From a virus, in IMG/VR virus record IMGVR_UViG_3300017598_000361, positions 1 through 31,538 of that record: DNA of 31,538 nt, one strand, 5' to 3'. Numbering within the stretch: the stretch's first letter is position 1; every line of letters starts with the position of its first letter. The position numbers and the translations under genes were made by a program. Positions 20,939 through 30,090 of this stretch are shown one piece after another. A model generated the notes under the pieces. That model had not been told where the DNA came from. It worked only from the letters and a program-made list of their open reading frames with translations, and ran no database searches.

Positions 20939-23900
20939 TAGTACTCCACGTTGTTAGCATGAACATTCCCAGCCCCCGCCCCGGTGGTTAAATCCGTAAG
21001 GGCTCCGTCGGTTGCATTGCCTGTAACGATACAGTCTTGCTGACTTGTTTCTGTGAATGTGGCTGTGCCGTCTACGTTGTTATCAGAAAAGATTGTTCGG
21101 TCGTTTACATCGCCAGCACCTGCCCCAATTGTTACATTGCCGTCTATAAAATTACCCGTGATAACATTGTCTGTGCCGTCTTGCTCTATGGTCAACCCAC
21201 CCAAATTATTTCCAGATATTACATTTTCGCTTGCTGGATTGGCTGCATCACTATTCAGGGTCATTAGCCCGGTACATTGGTTTCCTGTTATGGTATTTCC
21301 AATGGTTTGGGTTATGCCAAGGTCGTTGATTTTAATAAGTACAAACATCCCGTTTCCGCTAATGTTAGAGTCTGTACACCCACGACTTATTGACAGGTCC
21401 GCGTACCTTCTGCCCATATTCCCGGTAATATTTGATCGAATAATACCCTCTATATTGATGTCTCCTGGCCCACATGAATTATTTGTAAAGGCTAGGTTGT
21501 CATTTATCCTACCAGCCGGGATGTCTATAAATACTGACGAAGCGCCGTTCGGCCCACCAAATACATTCCCGTCGTACACACAATTAACCGTAGAGGATTC
21601 TTGGCTCAACCCCCTAGCGCCCCCACCACCAGATCCAATGTCTTCTATTTGTGGAAAAACGTTGTCTTTAAGCACGCATCCCCACATACTTGGGGTAACC
21701 CCGGTAGCCTCAAAACCTATCGCCACATTTGATGGCCCAAAATGAGAGTCGTAAATCTGAACGTCTTTCAACAGTCTAGATCCAACCCATTTAATTAGAT
21801 AAAGGGCGTTTTCAAAGTAACAGTCACGAACATGACAAGCAAAAGCCCAGTCTTCAAACTCTACATGTACGGGGTGGGTTAGCGTGTCAATGGCCGAGAA
21901 TTTACAATTAAGAATATCAATATGAATACACTCGTTTATTGTTATTGTGGATTCTAATAAATACACCCTATCGAAAGTAATATCATGACAATAATCAACA
22001 TCTACCTCTATGGACCCAGTAGACGTATTTGTAATGTCCATTAGCGTTATCCCGGAATTTTTAACAGGAACCTTCATAGGGCCAGCAGTAGATGTTGCTG
22101 CGCTGCTCGCATCAAACGCTCCAAAGAACTCCACAACCCCAGTCCCGGCAACACCATCTTCCTTGGCCATCTGATAGTGACCCTCTCTTGGTGATGTGGT
22201 TTCGTCCTTAACAATGATCCATTCCCCTTGTAAGAAATTGGCTGCATCTGCAGCCACATCCGTAACAAGTTGATCATTCCCCCAGCTGGGTGCGGCGATT
22301 CCATAGTAGGTTGGAGCGGTGCCTTGAAAGTCAATGGTGTAGGCGTTACCCGTGTTGTTTCGTATGCCCGTCCCAGTGCCTTGCCCCTCAAGGATGACGT
22401 TGCTTTTCATGGTGATTGAGGCGTCCATATCTAGCAGGGCGTCAAAGATAACCTTGCCACCACCCGCAGTGTTCAGTGTCGTAATAGCCGCATTGATCTC
22501 TGTGCTTCCTCCAGTAGCTAGGCGGATCTCTCTGTCTTGGATGCTGTAATGCCCCTTTTGTTCTACGTGGTTTCCGGTGCCCGTTAGATAGGTCAGTGTC
22601 CCCGTAATAACATTCCCGACAATCTCACAGTCGTCCTGGTCTGACTCTGTGAAGACAAGGTTTCCTGTAATAGAGTTTCCGGTTATAACGTTTCGGTCGT
22701 TTACATCTCCAGCGCCGTTTCCAATTCTAAAGGTTCCATTTATGGTATTTCCCGAAATAGTATTGTCATATCCATCTTCATCTATGTAGAAATTAACGGC
22801 ATAGTTCCCGGAAATAATGTTGTCGTAAGCTGGTCTGGCAGCGTCACTCCCAAACCCTAAATTCGTTTCACACACATTCCCAGTAACCGTGTTTGAGTAA
22901 CATGCCGTTACGTTATTCTCTGTTATATAGATACTACCAACCTGGTTCCCAGTTACACTTGTTGTGCTACAGCCAGAGGTCAAATATATGCTCGTTGTAT
23001 TGCTCCCCTGGTTATCAGCTATCACACCCCGCCTACAGGTTACCGCATAAATGCCCGACTCTTTTACGTTATTCCCGACAATGCTAATATTGTCATTGTA
23101 CCGACTTGTCGCCTTAATCGAATAAATAGAGATAGCATTTTCTGTAAAGAATTGGTTGTTGTTGATCTGTAGGTGCCTTGTCCCGCAATTCCACACAAAG
23201 TCTTCCGAGTTCCCACCACCTGACGCCGGGTTCTCGTTGGCCAAGAACATATTGCCTTCAATCAGACAATTGAATATGTGGCCATTGGCCGTTGAAGACG
23301 GACGCAAGTCTACGGAATTTTTGGCAGACAGGAATCTATTGTTTGAAATTGTGGTTCGCTTTAAGCAAGTGGCTCCGGTCCAATCAATGGAAGTTAGCGT
23401 GGCCTCGAAATTGCATCCATCAACCTTTAATTCGTTTACCCAGTTTTGGATGTCAATATGTCTAGCGTGTGCCAGGGTGTCATCGCATGTAAATACACAG
23501 TCGCGAATATCAATAAACCCAACCTCATTTAGCGAAATAACACTTTCTAAGAAATAAACTTTCTCAAACGCTATGTGGTGCGCGTGATCTATGTCCACTT
23601 CGATGCTCCCGGCACCCGTATTCTGAACATCCATCAACATCATTCCGGCATATTCCATGTCTGTCGGCATAGGTGCGGCTGTCGATGCAGCATTGTAAAC
23701 ATAATCAATCTGCCCATAAATTTCTACGACACCCGTACCTGCAACACCGTCTTCTTTGGCCTTAGCAAACATGCCGAGGTTCGGAGTTGAGGTTGTGTCT
23801 TTGACAAGGACATATTGTCCCTGAGAGAAGTTGGCAGCATCTCCGGCAGCATCCGTAACAAATTGGTCAAGGCCGAGTGTTGGTCCGGCTATAGCGTAAT

Positions 23901-24219
23901 CGGTTAAAGCAGTGCCCTGAAAGTCAATCGTGTACGCGTTACCGGATGAGTTGACTAATCCCGTGCCCTTGCCATACCCCATGAGAATGACGTTAGACTT
24001 CATGGTGATATTTCCATCCATGACCATCAAGCCGTCTAATCTAACCAATCCACCACCGGCTGCGTTTACAGTTGTTATAGCCGCGTTTATGTCTGCGCTT
24101 CCGCTTCCGCTTGCGACTACTGTTTCTCTATCTGCCAAGGCACCACCTCCGCCTATCATTAACCGTCTGAGTGTTAACCACCCATAGTCTAACTTCTGTT
24201 TTCTGAATAGTTGTCTCAT
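20938..24219 (-). CDS. Giant tailspike with duplicated right-handed beta-helix
   Basis: The 1093-residue protein is dominated by short repeated turns of the type NxITGN, NxVxGN and NTISGN, the hallmark of parallel beta-helix (pectate-lyase-like) spikes that bind and often cleave host glycans. It consists of two tandem copies of about 530 residues (about 30-560 and 563-1093), each starting with DREx2...INAAITTxNxAGGG and each with AYTIDFQGTA and AKEDGVAGTGVVE. The N-terminus (MRQLFRKQKLDYGWLTLRRL) is short, so attachment may be through another fibre. No clear catalytic triad can be assigned by eye. Genes for a metalloprotease-like protein and a tail fibre lie just upstream. Confidence 0.85.
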   Translation of the reverse strand: MRQLFRKQKLDYGWLTLRRLMIGGGGALADRETVVASGSGSADINAAITTVNAAGGGLVRLDGLMVMDGNITMKSNVILMGYGKGTGLVNSSGNAYTIDFQGTALTDYAIAGPTLGLDQFVTDAAGDAANFSQGQYVLVKDTTSTPNLGMFAKAKEDGVAGTGVVEIYGQIDYVYNAASTAAPMPTDMEYAGMMLMDVQNTGAGSIEVDIDHAHHIAFEKVYFLESVISLNEVGFIDIRDCVFTCDDTLAHARHIDIQNWVNELKVDGCNFEATLTSIDWTGATCLKRTTISNNRFLSAKNSVDLRPSSTANGHIFNCLIEGNMFLANENPASGGGNSEDFVWNCGTRHLQINNNQFFTENAISIYSIKATSRYNDNISIVGNNVKESGIYAVTCRRGVIADNQGSNTTSIYLTSGCSTTSVTGNQVGSIYITENNVTACYSNTVTGNVCETNLGFGSDAARPAYDNIISGNYAVNFYIDEDGYDNTISGNTINGTFRIGNGAGDVNDRNVITGNSITGNLVFTESDQDDCEIVGNVITGTLTYLTGTGNHVEQKGHYSIQDREIRLATGGSTEINAAITTLNTAGGGKVIFDALLDMDASITMKSNVILEGQGTGTGIRNNTGNAYTIDFQGTAPTYYGIAAPSWGNDQLVTDVAADAANFLQGEWIIVKDETTSPREGHYQMAKEDGVAGTGVVEFFGAFDASSAATSTAGPMKVPVKNSGITLMDITNTSTGSIEVDVDYCHDITFDRVYLLESTITINECIHIDILNCKFSAIDTLTHPVHVEFEDWAFACHVRDCYFENALYLIKWVGSRLLKDVQIYDSHFGPSNVAIGFEATGVTPSMWGCVLKDNVFPQIEDIGSGGGGARGLSQESSTVNCVYDGNVFGGPNGASSVFIDIPAGRINDNLAFTNNSCGPGDINIEGIIRSNITGNMGRRYADLSISRGCTDSNISGNGMFVLIKINDLGITQTIGNTITGNQCTGLMTLNSDAANPASENVISGNNLGGLTIEQDGTDNVITGNFIDGNVTIGAGAGDVNDRTIFSDNNVDGTATFTETSQQDCIVTGNATDGALTDLTTGAGAGNVHANNVEY
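20944..24135 (-). repeat. Tandem internal duplication of the tailspike gene, period about 1.6 kb
   Basis: Copy 1 lies at about 22545-24135 and copy 2 at about 20944-22540. Matching landmarks lie about 1600 bases apart, for example the AKEDGVAGTGVVE-coding segments near 23735 and 22135, and the GNAYTIDFQGTA segments near 23935 and 22335. The copies have diverged substantially at protein level, most in the central and receptor-facing turns, so the duplication is not recent. Confidence 0.8.
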
Positions 24220-24549
24220 TCAAATTAACCACCCATACCTATACGAACGCAGAATTTTTCTAGTTTGTTCATCTGAATACCAAGAGCCTTCTACAAAAGC
24301 CTCATACTCCCACTTGTATCTAAAAGGATTCCAGAACAACGGTAACAGGAACACATAACAAAAGATCCACACAGGCAATAGAGCCCAACCCCATCGATGT
24401 TGCTGCGCAGAATGCACTTCTTCATGTCGTATGGTTTCATACGGACAATCTTCTCTTGGCCCGTAAATGGTGTTCCAAATCGTAGTCCAATTGTTATGGG
24501 CAAAGGGAAAGGTTAACCACCAAATCCATGATTTCCTCTTTACCTTCAT
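24220..24549 (-). CDS. Membrane protein with HExxH metalloprotease-like motif
   Basis: This 109-residue protein contains IRHEEVHSAQQHRWGW (H42-E-x-x-H46), then a membrane-embedded segment (LLPVWIFCYVFLLPLFW) and WNPFRYKWEYEAFVEG with E81 or E83 as a plausible third ligand, the layout of gluzincin-type metallopeptidases in miniature. Similar small HE-x-x-H proteins occur in many phages, mostly unnamed. The gene lies between tail-fibre accessory and tailspike genes. Protease activity is not shown. Confidence 0.6.
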   Translation of the reverse strand: MKVKRKSWIWWLTFPFAHNNWTTIWNTIYGPREDCPYETIRHEEVHSAQQHRWGWALLPVWIFCYVFLLPLFWNPFRYKWEYEAFVEGSWYSDEQTRKILRSYRYGWLI

Positions 24550-24968
24550 TTGTTTTTGCCAATCTCCTTCATTAGCTTGCCTCTTTCAATCTCTTTTCTC
24601 TTAATATCATTGATGTCGGAATCACTAATGGTGGCCTTCTTTTGAATATTCTCAATCTCTTTGGCCTTCTCAGAAATTTCTTTCTGTATGTTTCTTACGG
24701 TAGCATCAATGACAACCTTTCCATTTTTGATTCTCCACTGTTCTCTAGTAGATACACCATCACCATCTTTAACGTCTGGCAGCTTGTTAGGTTCAAAATC
24801 ATAGTACGTGGGATCTATTCCATTAGCCGCCTTGTGTTTTTCCCACGCTCTAGCTACAAACTCTTCATCTGTCTCTTCTGGGTTGCACCATTTATTCCTC
24901 TGCGATTTCGGAGGAAACCATAGAGAATACACAGAACCGTCTGCTTGCTCATACACTCTTATCTTCAT
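24546..24968 (-). CDS. Hypothetical protein, possible fibre accessory
   Basis: The 140-residue product starts with KIRVYEQADGSVYSLWFPPK, has a TREQWRIKNGKVVIDATVR segment that recurs in phage tail-fibre-associated proteins, and ends in a coiled-coil (NIQKEISEKAKEIENIQKK). It is ATGA-coupled to the tail-fibre gene above it. A chaperone or assembly role for the fibre is a guess from position and motif. Confidence 0.5.
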   Translation of the reverse strand: MKIRVYEQADGSVYSLWFPPKSQRNKWCNPEETDEEFVARAWEKHKAANGIDPTYYDFEPNKLPDVKDGDGVSTREQWRIKNGKVVIDATVRNIQKEISEKAKEIENIQKKATISDSDINDIKRKEIERGKLMKEIGKNK

Positions 24969-26092
24969 ACGGATACCCCTACTGCGTGAACATGGATTGT
25001 TTCTTGTGATACTGCCGCACCATCTGGATATGTTTCAGTTGTGACGTTGCCTACATTGTTGCCAACAATGGTAGTCATTCGTCCAGTACCAGCGGCTCCC
25101 TCTGGTGTAACGGTTACACATGGAGCAGCAGCAAAATTTGTATCCCATGTAACTACACACTGAACACCGGTCCCTGTACCCACAGAAGCAACATTGTAAC
25201 TATCTACAGCGGCGTTTCCATCGCCATACATCCACCCTTGGATTAGATTCTTTACAGCGGTTGACCTAATCCCTGTAAACCCACCAATGTCTAGTTGCGT
25301 CCCAGCGGCATTTCCCTTGATGTATTCAGCGGACCCAGCGTCGAAATAAATAGCTCCTGAATCTGTTGCGGTATTATCCAAATAAATAGCCTTAAATGCT
25401 TTGGCTGCGGCTCCCAATGTAATCCCGGCGGATGCTCCCTCAAGGGTTGTAAATCCGCCAATGTCGAGTATGGTCCCGGCTGCATTTGCCTTTAAGTATT
25501 CCGCACTTCCGCCATCAAAATAAATAGCACCACCATCGGTTGCCGTATTGTCTACATATAAAGCTCTCCAGGTGTTTGTGGTGTCTCCAATGTCTTTAGA
25601 CGCAGCAGCGGAAGGGTCAATATCTCCTGAAGAAATACTAGCAGCCGCTAAAACGGCATCTACATCAACCGTAGTAAACCCATCAATATCTAACTGTGTC
25701 CCATCGGAAGTAGCTTTGATAAATTCAGAACTGCCAGCGTCAAAGTATATAGCTCCACCATCTGTAGCCGCATTGTCTAAATACAACGCTTGCCATGCTT
25801 GAGAGGTAGAGCCTATGTCATTAGCCGCTGAAGTCTTAGGATCTAGATCACTGGCAAATCTTCCATTTACTGTAATGTCATCACCTGTTGCATTTCCTAA
25901 TGTAATCGCTCCATTTAATATCGTTGCCCCTGCTATTGTAAGCGCTCCTAGCGATGTAATTGATAGAGCCGATATGTCCCATGTGCTAGCGCCACCGAGC
26001 CCTGCAAGCACTGCTGAAAAATTTGAATTAAAATCCGCAGCTAGCGCGGTATTCCCTGCTACTGCTGTTTTTGGTACACTTGGACTTGCCAT
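24965..26092 (-). CDS. Tail fibre with repeated shaft motifs
   Basis: At 375 residues, the N-terminal 80 residues are Ala/Ser-rich (a PSVPKTAVAGNTALAADFNS start typical of fibre attachment regions). Residues about 92-274 hold three copies of a module with ALYLDNxATDGGAIYFDAGS and a following KxxxxGTxLDIxGFT, common in phage fibres and neck whiskers. The C-terminal 100 residues (GTGTGVQCVVTWDTNF, APCVTVTPEGAAG) look like a beta-rich knob. No peptidase signature. It lies between ejection proteins and the tailspike set. Confidence 0.75.
   Translation of the reverse strand: MASPSVPKTAVAGNTALAADFNSNFSAVLAGLGGASTWDISALSITSLGALTIAGATILNGAITLGNATGDDITVNGRFASDLDPKTSAANDIGSTSQAWQALYLDNAATDGGAIYFDAGSSEFIKATSDGTQLDIDGFTTVDVDAVLAAASISSGDIDPSAAASKDIGDTTNTWRALYVDNTATDGGAIYFDGGSAEYLKANAAGTILDIGGFTTLEGASAGITLGAAAKAFKAIYLDNTATDSGAIYFDAGSAEYIKGNAAGTQLDIGGFTGIRSTAVKNLIQGWMYGDGNAAVDSYNVASVGTGTGVQCVVTWDTNFAAAPCVTVTPEGAAGTGRMTTIVGNNVGNVTTETYPDGAAVSQETIHVHAVGVSV
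25271..25819 (-). repeat. Three imperfect shaft repeats in the tail-fibre gene
   Basis: Each unit of about 49 codons encodes a version of the W/FxALYxDNxATDxGAIYF core and the following LDIxGFT. Units begin near codons 92, 167 and 226, with a 75-residue then a 59-residue spacing because of a spacer between units 1 and 2. The DNA copies are visibly similar, for example the AAATAAATAGC stretches. Confidence 0.7.
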
Positions 26093-27820
26093 TTATTTCT
26101 CCCCTGCTACCTGAGCCGCAAAATCCCTCGGCGGAGTTATCCATTGTGATAACTCAACCATGGCAGGAATTGGCCCTATCATATTTCTTATAGCTTCTGC
26201 CCCGTCTACTCCAAAAGTGCCTACAATATCCACCATGTCTGAGGCTAGTAACCTGGCTTCCTTGCTTAGTTCTTTGGCTTTCTTGGCTGCTTTCAACACC
26301 TTCAAAGGATCTGCAAATCTAATCCCAATTTGTCTACCACCGAATCCTCCAACTACTGACCCACCAGCAGCACCCACAATAGGACTAATCCCAACCAGAG
26401 GAGCTACTTTTGCTCCTACTGCCGCACCGGCAGCAGCCCCGCCAGTGGTCCACCTAGCTACAATTCTATTAACCCGATCAGCTATTGGGTCTGTGATCTC
26501 CAGTTTTACAGCCTGAACACCCTGGGCTGCTTTTATATTGGCTAATTCGTTCAGGAACTTAGCCGAGTTACCAATGCGCTTCGGGTCAATCTTCTCGGCC
26601 AGATCCAAGGCGTTTACCAAATCATCCCTGATAAAAGTTTTATTCTTTCCAAATAGATTATTTACAAAAGATTCTTTGCTATTGGAGCTGGAAAACTTCC
26701 TAACAACACCTTCTGCCTTGTCTTTGAATTGACTAAACAAATCATCCGCCCTAGCCCATTCTTCATTTCCTGCTCGTAACTTCTCCTTCAGGCTTCTTCT
26801 GAGATTCTTTAAAGCGTTGACTCCCTCTCTGGTAATGTTTCCACTCGCCTGGTTTTTGAATGTTCCCATATCATCAATTTTATCAACGATTTTCATCAAG
26901 TCGCTTGGCGAGATATTATTTACGCTTTCCTTAGAAGAGAGAAGTTTCTGTAATAGATTAATATCCGCCTGCCCCTTTGATGGAAGTAGGCTTATTCCTC
27001 TTGCCTGAGTAGCTTCTTTGACTTTTAGAAATTCTCCCAATGCATCAGATACATCTATAATTTCATCTGTGTTTTGTAATGCTTCTCCACGAAATGCCTG
27101 CACGCTTTTCCCAAGTTCTTTTTCAATTCTTGCTAATTCATCCCCAATTGAAATTGTCAGGTCATCCACAGACAGTTTGCCACCCTTAACAAGCTCCAAA
27201 ACCCGCTCTGGCCTTTCTACAATAGCATCTAATATTGGCCCCTCTCCTTGAGCCAATAGTTTTCTAGCAAGCTTCTTGGTCTGGTTCGCGCTTCTCTTTG
27301 CTAGGAACTTAGTCAAAAGCCCACTGCCAAACTTTGGTAATTGTGTAGCTAGTTTGGCAACACTCCCAGCAATGGCTCCATACTCTGCCCCCTGCTCAAC
27401 CCCAGGTGCCCTCTGTCGCAATTCTTTGGTTAGTCCATATCGCTGCTGTACCAAATCACCAAAGCTAGTAAATTTGGGCTGCTTTTCATCGTCTACAAAT
27501 AACCTAGCCGCAGCCTCTCCTACTCTTGTGGGAATAAACACTCCAGCAGCTTCAATGTTCTCCAAAGCTCCAGGCGCAATATCTGTAACAGACCTTTCAA
27601 CGCCTCTAAGCGCGGCGGCTCCATGAGCAGGTATATCTTTAGCTACCCTTGACGCAAAATCAAGAGGATCTACACTTTTAGGAAGAAAACTAAGCATGCG
27701 ACTTTCCGCCGCTACAATTTTCTTTGCCTCTTTAACCTCTACAGAAGAATCAATAGCATTCATTTCTTCGTCTGAAATGAATTTTGGCTGTGGAGTTGGT
27801 AATGGCGTTGGTCCAGGCAT
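26093..27820 (-). CDS. Large internal virion (ejection) protein
   Basis: The 575-residue product (ATG at 27820, TAATG with the upstream stop, GAGGTG site) is helical and Ala/Lys/Glu-rich. It has two Gly/Ala-rich segments that could insert in membranes: EYGAIAGSVAKLATQLPKFG and GGAAAGAAVGAKVAPLVGIS followed by GAAGGSVVGGFGG. This pattern is typical of podovirus ejection proteins (like P22 gp16/gp20) that form a conduit across the envelope. The position between nozzle and fibre genes agrees. No lytic-transglycosylase motif is visible. Confidence 0.6.
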   Translation of the reverse strand: MPGPTPLPTPQPKFISDEEMNAIDSSVEVKEAKKIVAAESRMLSFLPKSVDPLDFASRVAKDIPAHGAAALRGVERSVTDIAPGALENIEAAGVFIPTRVGEAAARLFVDDEKQPKFTSFGDLVQQRYGLTKELRQRAPGVEQGAEYGAIAGSVAKLATQLPKFGSGLLTKFLAKRSANQTKKLARKLLAQGEGPILDAIVERPERVLELVKGGKLSVDDLTISIGDELARIEKELGKSVQAFRGEALQNTDEIIDVSDALGEFLKVKEATQARGISLLPSKGQADINLLQKLLSSKESVNNISPSDLMKIVDKIDDMGTFKNQASGNITREGVNALKNLRRSLKEKLRAGNEEWARADDLFSQFKDKAEGVVRKFSSSNSKESFVNNLFGKNKTFIRDDLVNALDLAEKIDPKRIGNSAKFLNELANIKAAQGVQAVKLEITDPIADRVNRIVARWTTGGAAAGAAVGAKVAPLVGISPIVGAAGGSVVGGFGGRQIGIRFADPLKVLKAAKKAKELSKEARLLASDMVDIVGTFGVDGAEAIRNMIGPIPAMVELSQWITPPRDFAAQVAGEK

Positions 27821-28734
27821 TATTGCACCTCTTTCCATCCGCCTTCTACTTTTTCATAAGCAACACCATCTACAAATTTAATCTCTGGCGGCAAGCTAAG
27901 GCCAGTTATATCAAACCCTTGTGCCTCCAGTGCTTTCAAATCACTCGATTGCTTATCTCTTAAAATCCTATTGACTACATTCAGCTTTTGGTCTGCAACT
28001 TCAATTTTATTCCTAAGATTCGGAAACATCTTGCGATATTTCTCTTCATCCTCTTTTCTAAGAACTCCACCCTCCATAAACCTACCAAATTGCTGCGAAG
28101 CCGCCCTAATCTCTGAGTCCATCACCTGCGCCTTAACATCATAAACATTCTGCTCGCCGATAAATCCTTTAATTGGCCCAAATAAATCTCTGTTCTCTTG
28201 CATTTTCCCTGACAAGTTCACTAGCGTTGTAGGAATAACATTTCCCTCGTTGACCTTTAAAACAGCATTAGCGCCCAGCTCTTTTCCCTTAGTCTTTTTA
28301 TTCGCAGCTTCTGCTGCTTTTCTATCAAGCTCGTTTTGTTTAAGGTCAATTTCTCTGTCTTTCTGGTCCAGTTTTCTTTCATCATGAGGAGAAATCATAA
28401 ACTGACGACTTCTAGCTTCCCCGATTGTTCTTGGAACAAGAACGGAGGCTAAATCATATTTGTCTTTAATTTCTGTTCTCTCCTCAATTGTTAACGGAGT
28501 TGCTTCAAGTTTTGCTTTTTCAATTTGCGTTTCCAACAACCTCTTCTCAAGTGGGAACTTTTCAGCAGCTCTGGATTCTCCGGCTTTCGCTGTTTCTCTC
28601 TTCTGCAAAAACTCAGGAATTGCCAAGCCCAACCCTAAAACATTCTTCGCCAGCCCTACTCCGGCAGCTACCTGCTCTAATACGGAAGGTCCTCGCTGCC
28701 TTTGTTTTGCTGGATTAATTCCTATCAGTCCCAT
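27820..28734 (-). CDS. Coiled-coil internal virion protein
   Basis: The 304-residue protein has a Gly/Ala-rich N-terminal hydrophobic patch (EQVAAGVGLAKNVLGLGLAI), a long charged coiled-coil (KLDQKDREIDLKQNELDRKA), and a compact C-terminal end (FVDGVAYEKVEGGWKEVQ) that repeats a short 'VxYEKVxGGWK' pattern seen in phage internal proteins. It overlaps both neighbours at start and stop. Role as an ejection or scaffold-like factor is inferred. Confidence 0.55.
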   Translation of the reverse strand: MGLIGINPAKQRQRGPSVLEQVAAGVGLAKNVLGLGLAIPEFLQKRETAKAGESRAAEKFPLEKRLLETQIEKAKLEATPLTIEERTEIKDKYDLASVLVPRTIGEARSRQFMISPHDERKLDQKDREIDLKQNELDRKAAEAANKKTKGKELGANAVLKVNEGNVIPTTLVNLSGKMQENRDLFGPIKGFIGEQNVYDVKAQVMDSEIRAASQQFGRFMEGGVLRKEDEEKYRKMFPNLRNKIEVADQKLNVVNRILRDKQSSDLKALEAQGFDITGLSLPPEIKFVDGVAYEKVEGGWKEVQ

Positions 28735-29012
28735 TATCTAATCCTCCCTAGAATAGAATGCTTAGAAGCTAGATTAGACACCTTCGGACCAAAGCCGAGC
28801 CCTTGAGCTTGCTGAAACCTCGCCAAAGGATTGGCAGAAGTAAGACCCGCGCTTGCGTCGGCTGTAAATGTAGAAGGTACACCCCCAGCAATCTTCCCAA
28901 TACTCCCAGCCGCACTAGCCAACCCCGAGAATATATCTACAAACTTTGCAAAGTTCTCTAACTTACCAGGCTTGCGCTTTCTCTCATTCACTGAAACCTG
29001 AGACATTCCCAT
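28734..29012 (-). CDS. Small Gly/Ala-rich virion-block protein
   Basis: This 92-residue protein has a basic N-terminus (NERKRKPGKLENF), a hydrophobic middle (FVDIFSGLASAAGSIGKIAG) and a Ser/Ala/Gly end. The pattern matches the two neighbouring proteins, which suggests a set of related internal virion components. No family recognised. Confidence 0.45.
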   Translation of the reverse strand: MGMSQVSVNERKRKPGKLENFAKFVDIFSGLASAAGSIGKIAGGVPSTFTADASAGLTSANPLARFQQAQGLGFGPKVSNLASKHSILGRIR

Positions 29013-29419
29013 TAGCCTATCCCCCTCAAATGAGCGATAGCAGGGTCTAGGAAATCAAACGCTACTTGATCCCGCTGTGCCTTTGGTAATCCATCGGCAG
29101 CTTTCCGGGCGTCTAATAACTGAGCTAATTGCACTTGAGGATCTACTTTAGCTGTCTCTAACAGAGGAACTCGCTTTCCACCGCTGACTTTACCGCCTTT
29201 GATTCCTTCTCCAACGATACCGCCCACCGTCCCCCCGAGAGCAGAACCACCGCCCGCTGCGCTGAGAGCTGGCAGTATTGCTGCCGCTCCAGCGCCCCCT
29301 GTCAGCGCACCGGCTACTCCCCCACCAATTCCTCCGACTACTTTGCCCAAAAGACTTCCAAAGAAGCCCCCACCTTGCTTTACCTTTTCTCTTGTTTGTA
29401 CCGCGCTAAGCCCCATCAC
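29012..29419 (-). CDS. Gly/Ala-rich hydrophobic virion-block protein
   Basis: The 135-residue protein has a very Gly-rich helical-hairpin-like segment (GSLLGKVVGGIGGGVAGALT and GGSALGGTVGGIVGEGI) with glycine-zipper spacing (GxxxG), followed by a hydrophilic end (LLDARKAADGLPKAQRDQVA). Glycine zippers mediate membrane insertion in some phage ejection proteins. It is ATGA-coupled to the next gene. Function inferred. Confidence 0.5.
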   Translation of the reverse strand: MMGLSAVQTREKVKQGGGFFGSLLGKVVGGIGGGVAGALTGGAGAAAILPALSAAGGGSALGGTVGGIVGEGIKGGKVSGGKRVPLLETAKVDPQVQLAQLLDARKAADGLPKAQRDQVAFDFLDPAIAHLRGIG

Positions 29420-30081
29420 ACATTCCTCTGGGGATTCTGTGGACCCCCTGGGCCATACCTATCCACTGGATCTCTTGCCGTGTGCGGTTGACCAAAATCA
29501 AACCCTAGAGGCTCTAGCATAGCCATCCAATCGTTTTTAGACCCGATACCCATATCCTTTAACGCAGTTGCTGCATTGATGATGTTTGTTTTCTGGTTCT
29601 CTGTAAATTCCATCTTCTGGAATGACATCTGATCTGCAAAACTGTCCTTTTGGAATTGCAGGGTAGATGCAAACTGACTCGCTTGCTGTGATCTTGCCAA
29701 TGCAGATTCGCTGGCCATAAACTCTCTCTGTTTTCCAGCCTCACCGGATGCAAACTCCTGAGAGCCTACCCTTTCAGCCCTTTGGAATCTCTTTGCAGCC
29801 TCTTCACCCAATAGAGCCTGTTTGGCTCCCGCCTCTTGAGCACTCAGTCCAGCTCCGATTTCTCCAAACTTAGCCCCTACTTCTCTCAACGATCTTTGGC
29901 GGGCTTTCTCAATGCCTCCACCCGTCTGACCACTCAACGCCTGTAAACGCTCAAACCCTCTTCTCGACTGTCTTCCGGTTTCTCTCTTGGCTCCGCCTAA
30001 CCGTCTGCGAGTCTGTGCGAATTGCTCAGTTAGCAGCTTTTCCCTTCTCTGTGTTTCTTTACCAATGTCATCCACTGCCAT
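29416..30081 (-). CDS. Alpha-helical internal virion protein
   Basis: The 221-residue product is almost all helix, with Arg/Gln/Glu/Ala-rich heptads (QFAQTRRRLGGAKRETGRQS, GEEAAKRFQRAERVGSQEF) and a Pro-rich end (GPGGPQNPQRNV). It lies directly downstream of the tail nozzle, where podoviruses keep gp7/gp14-type internal proteins. No enzyme motif is present. Confidence 0.5.
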   Translation of the reverse strand: MAVDDIGKETQRREKLLTEQFAQTRRRLGGAKRETGRQSRRGFERLQALSGQTGGGIEKARQRSLREVGAKFGEIGAGLSAQEAGAKQALLGEEAAKRFQRAERVGSQEFASGEAGKQREFMASESALARSQQASQFASTLQFQKDSFADQMSFQKMEFTENQKTNIINAATALKDMGIGSKNDWMAMLEPLGFDFGQPHTARDPVDRYGPGGPQNPQRNV

Positions 30082-30090
30082 AACTTCTCC

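Noticed and set aside
21053-21745. 230-codon plus-strand frame opposite the tailspike
   Set aside because: It arises from the repetitive low-stop composition of the beta-helix repeats; no ribosome site or motif.
20944-25819. Possible CRISPR array or diversity-generating element in the repeated tail region
   Set aside because: The repeats are long, coding and diverged; there are no short direct repeats with unique spacers and no reverse transcriptase.
26160-27626. Several plus-strand frames opposite the internal virion protein
   Set aside because: They are Ser/Ala/Pro/Leu-rich mirror images of an Ala/Lys/Glu-rich gene, with no start context.
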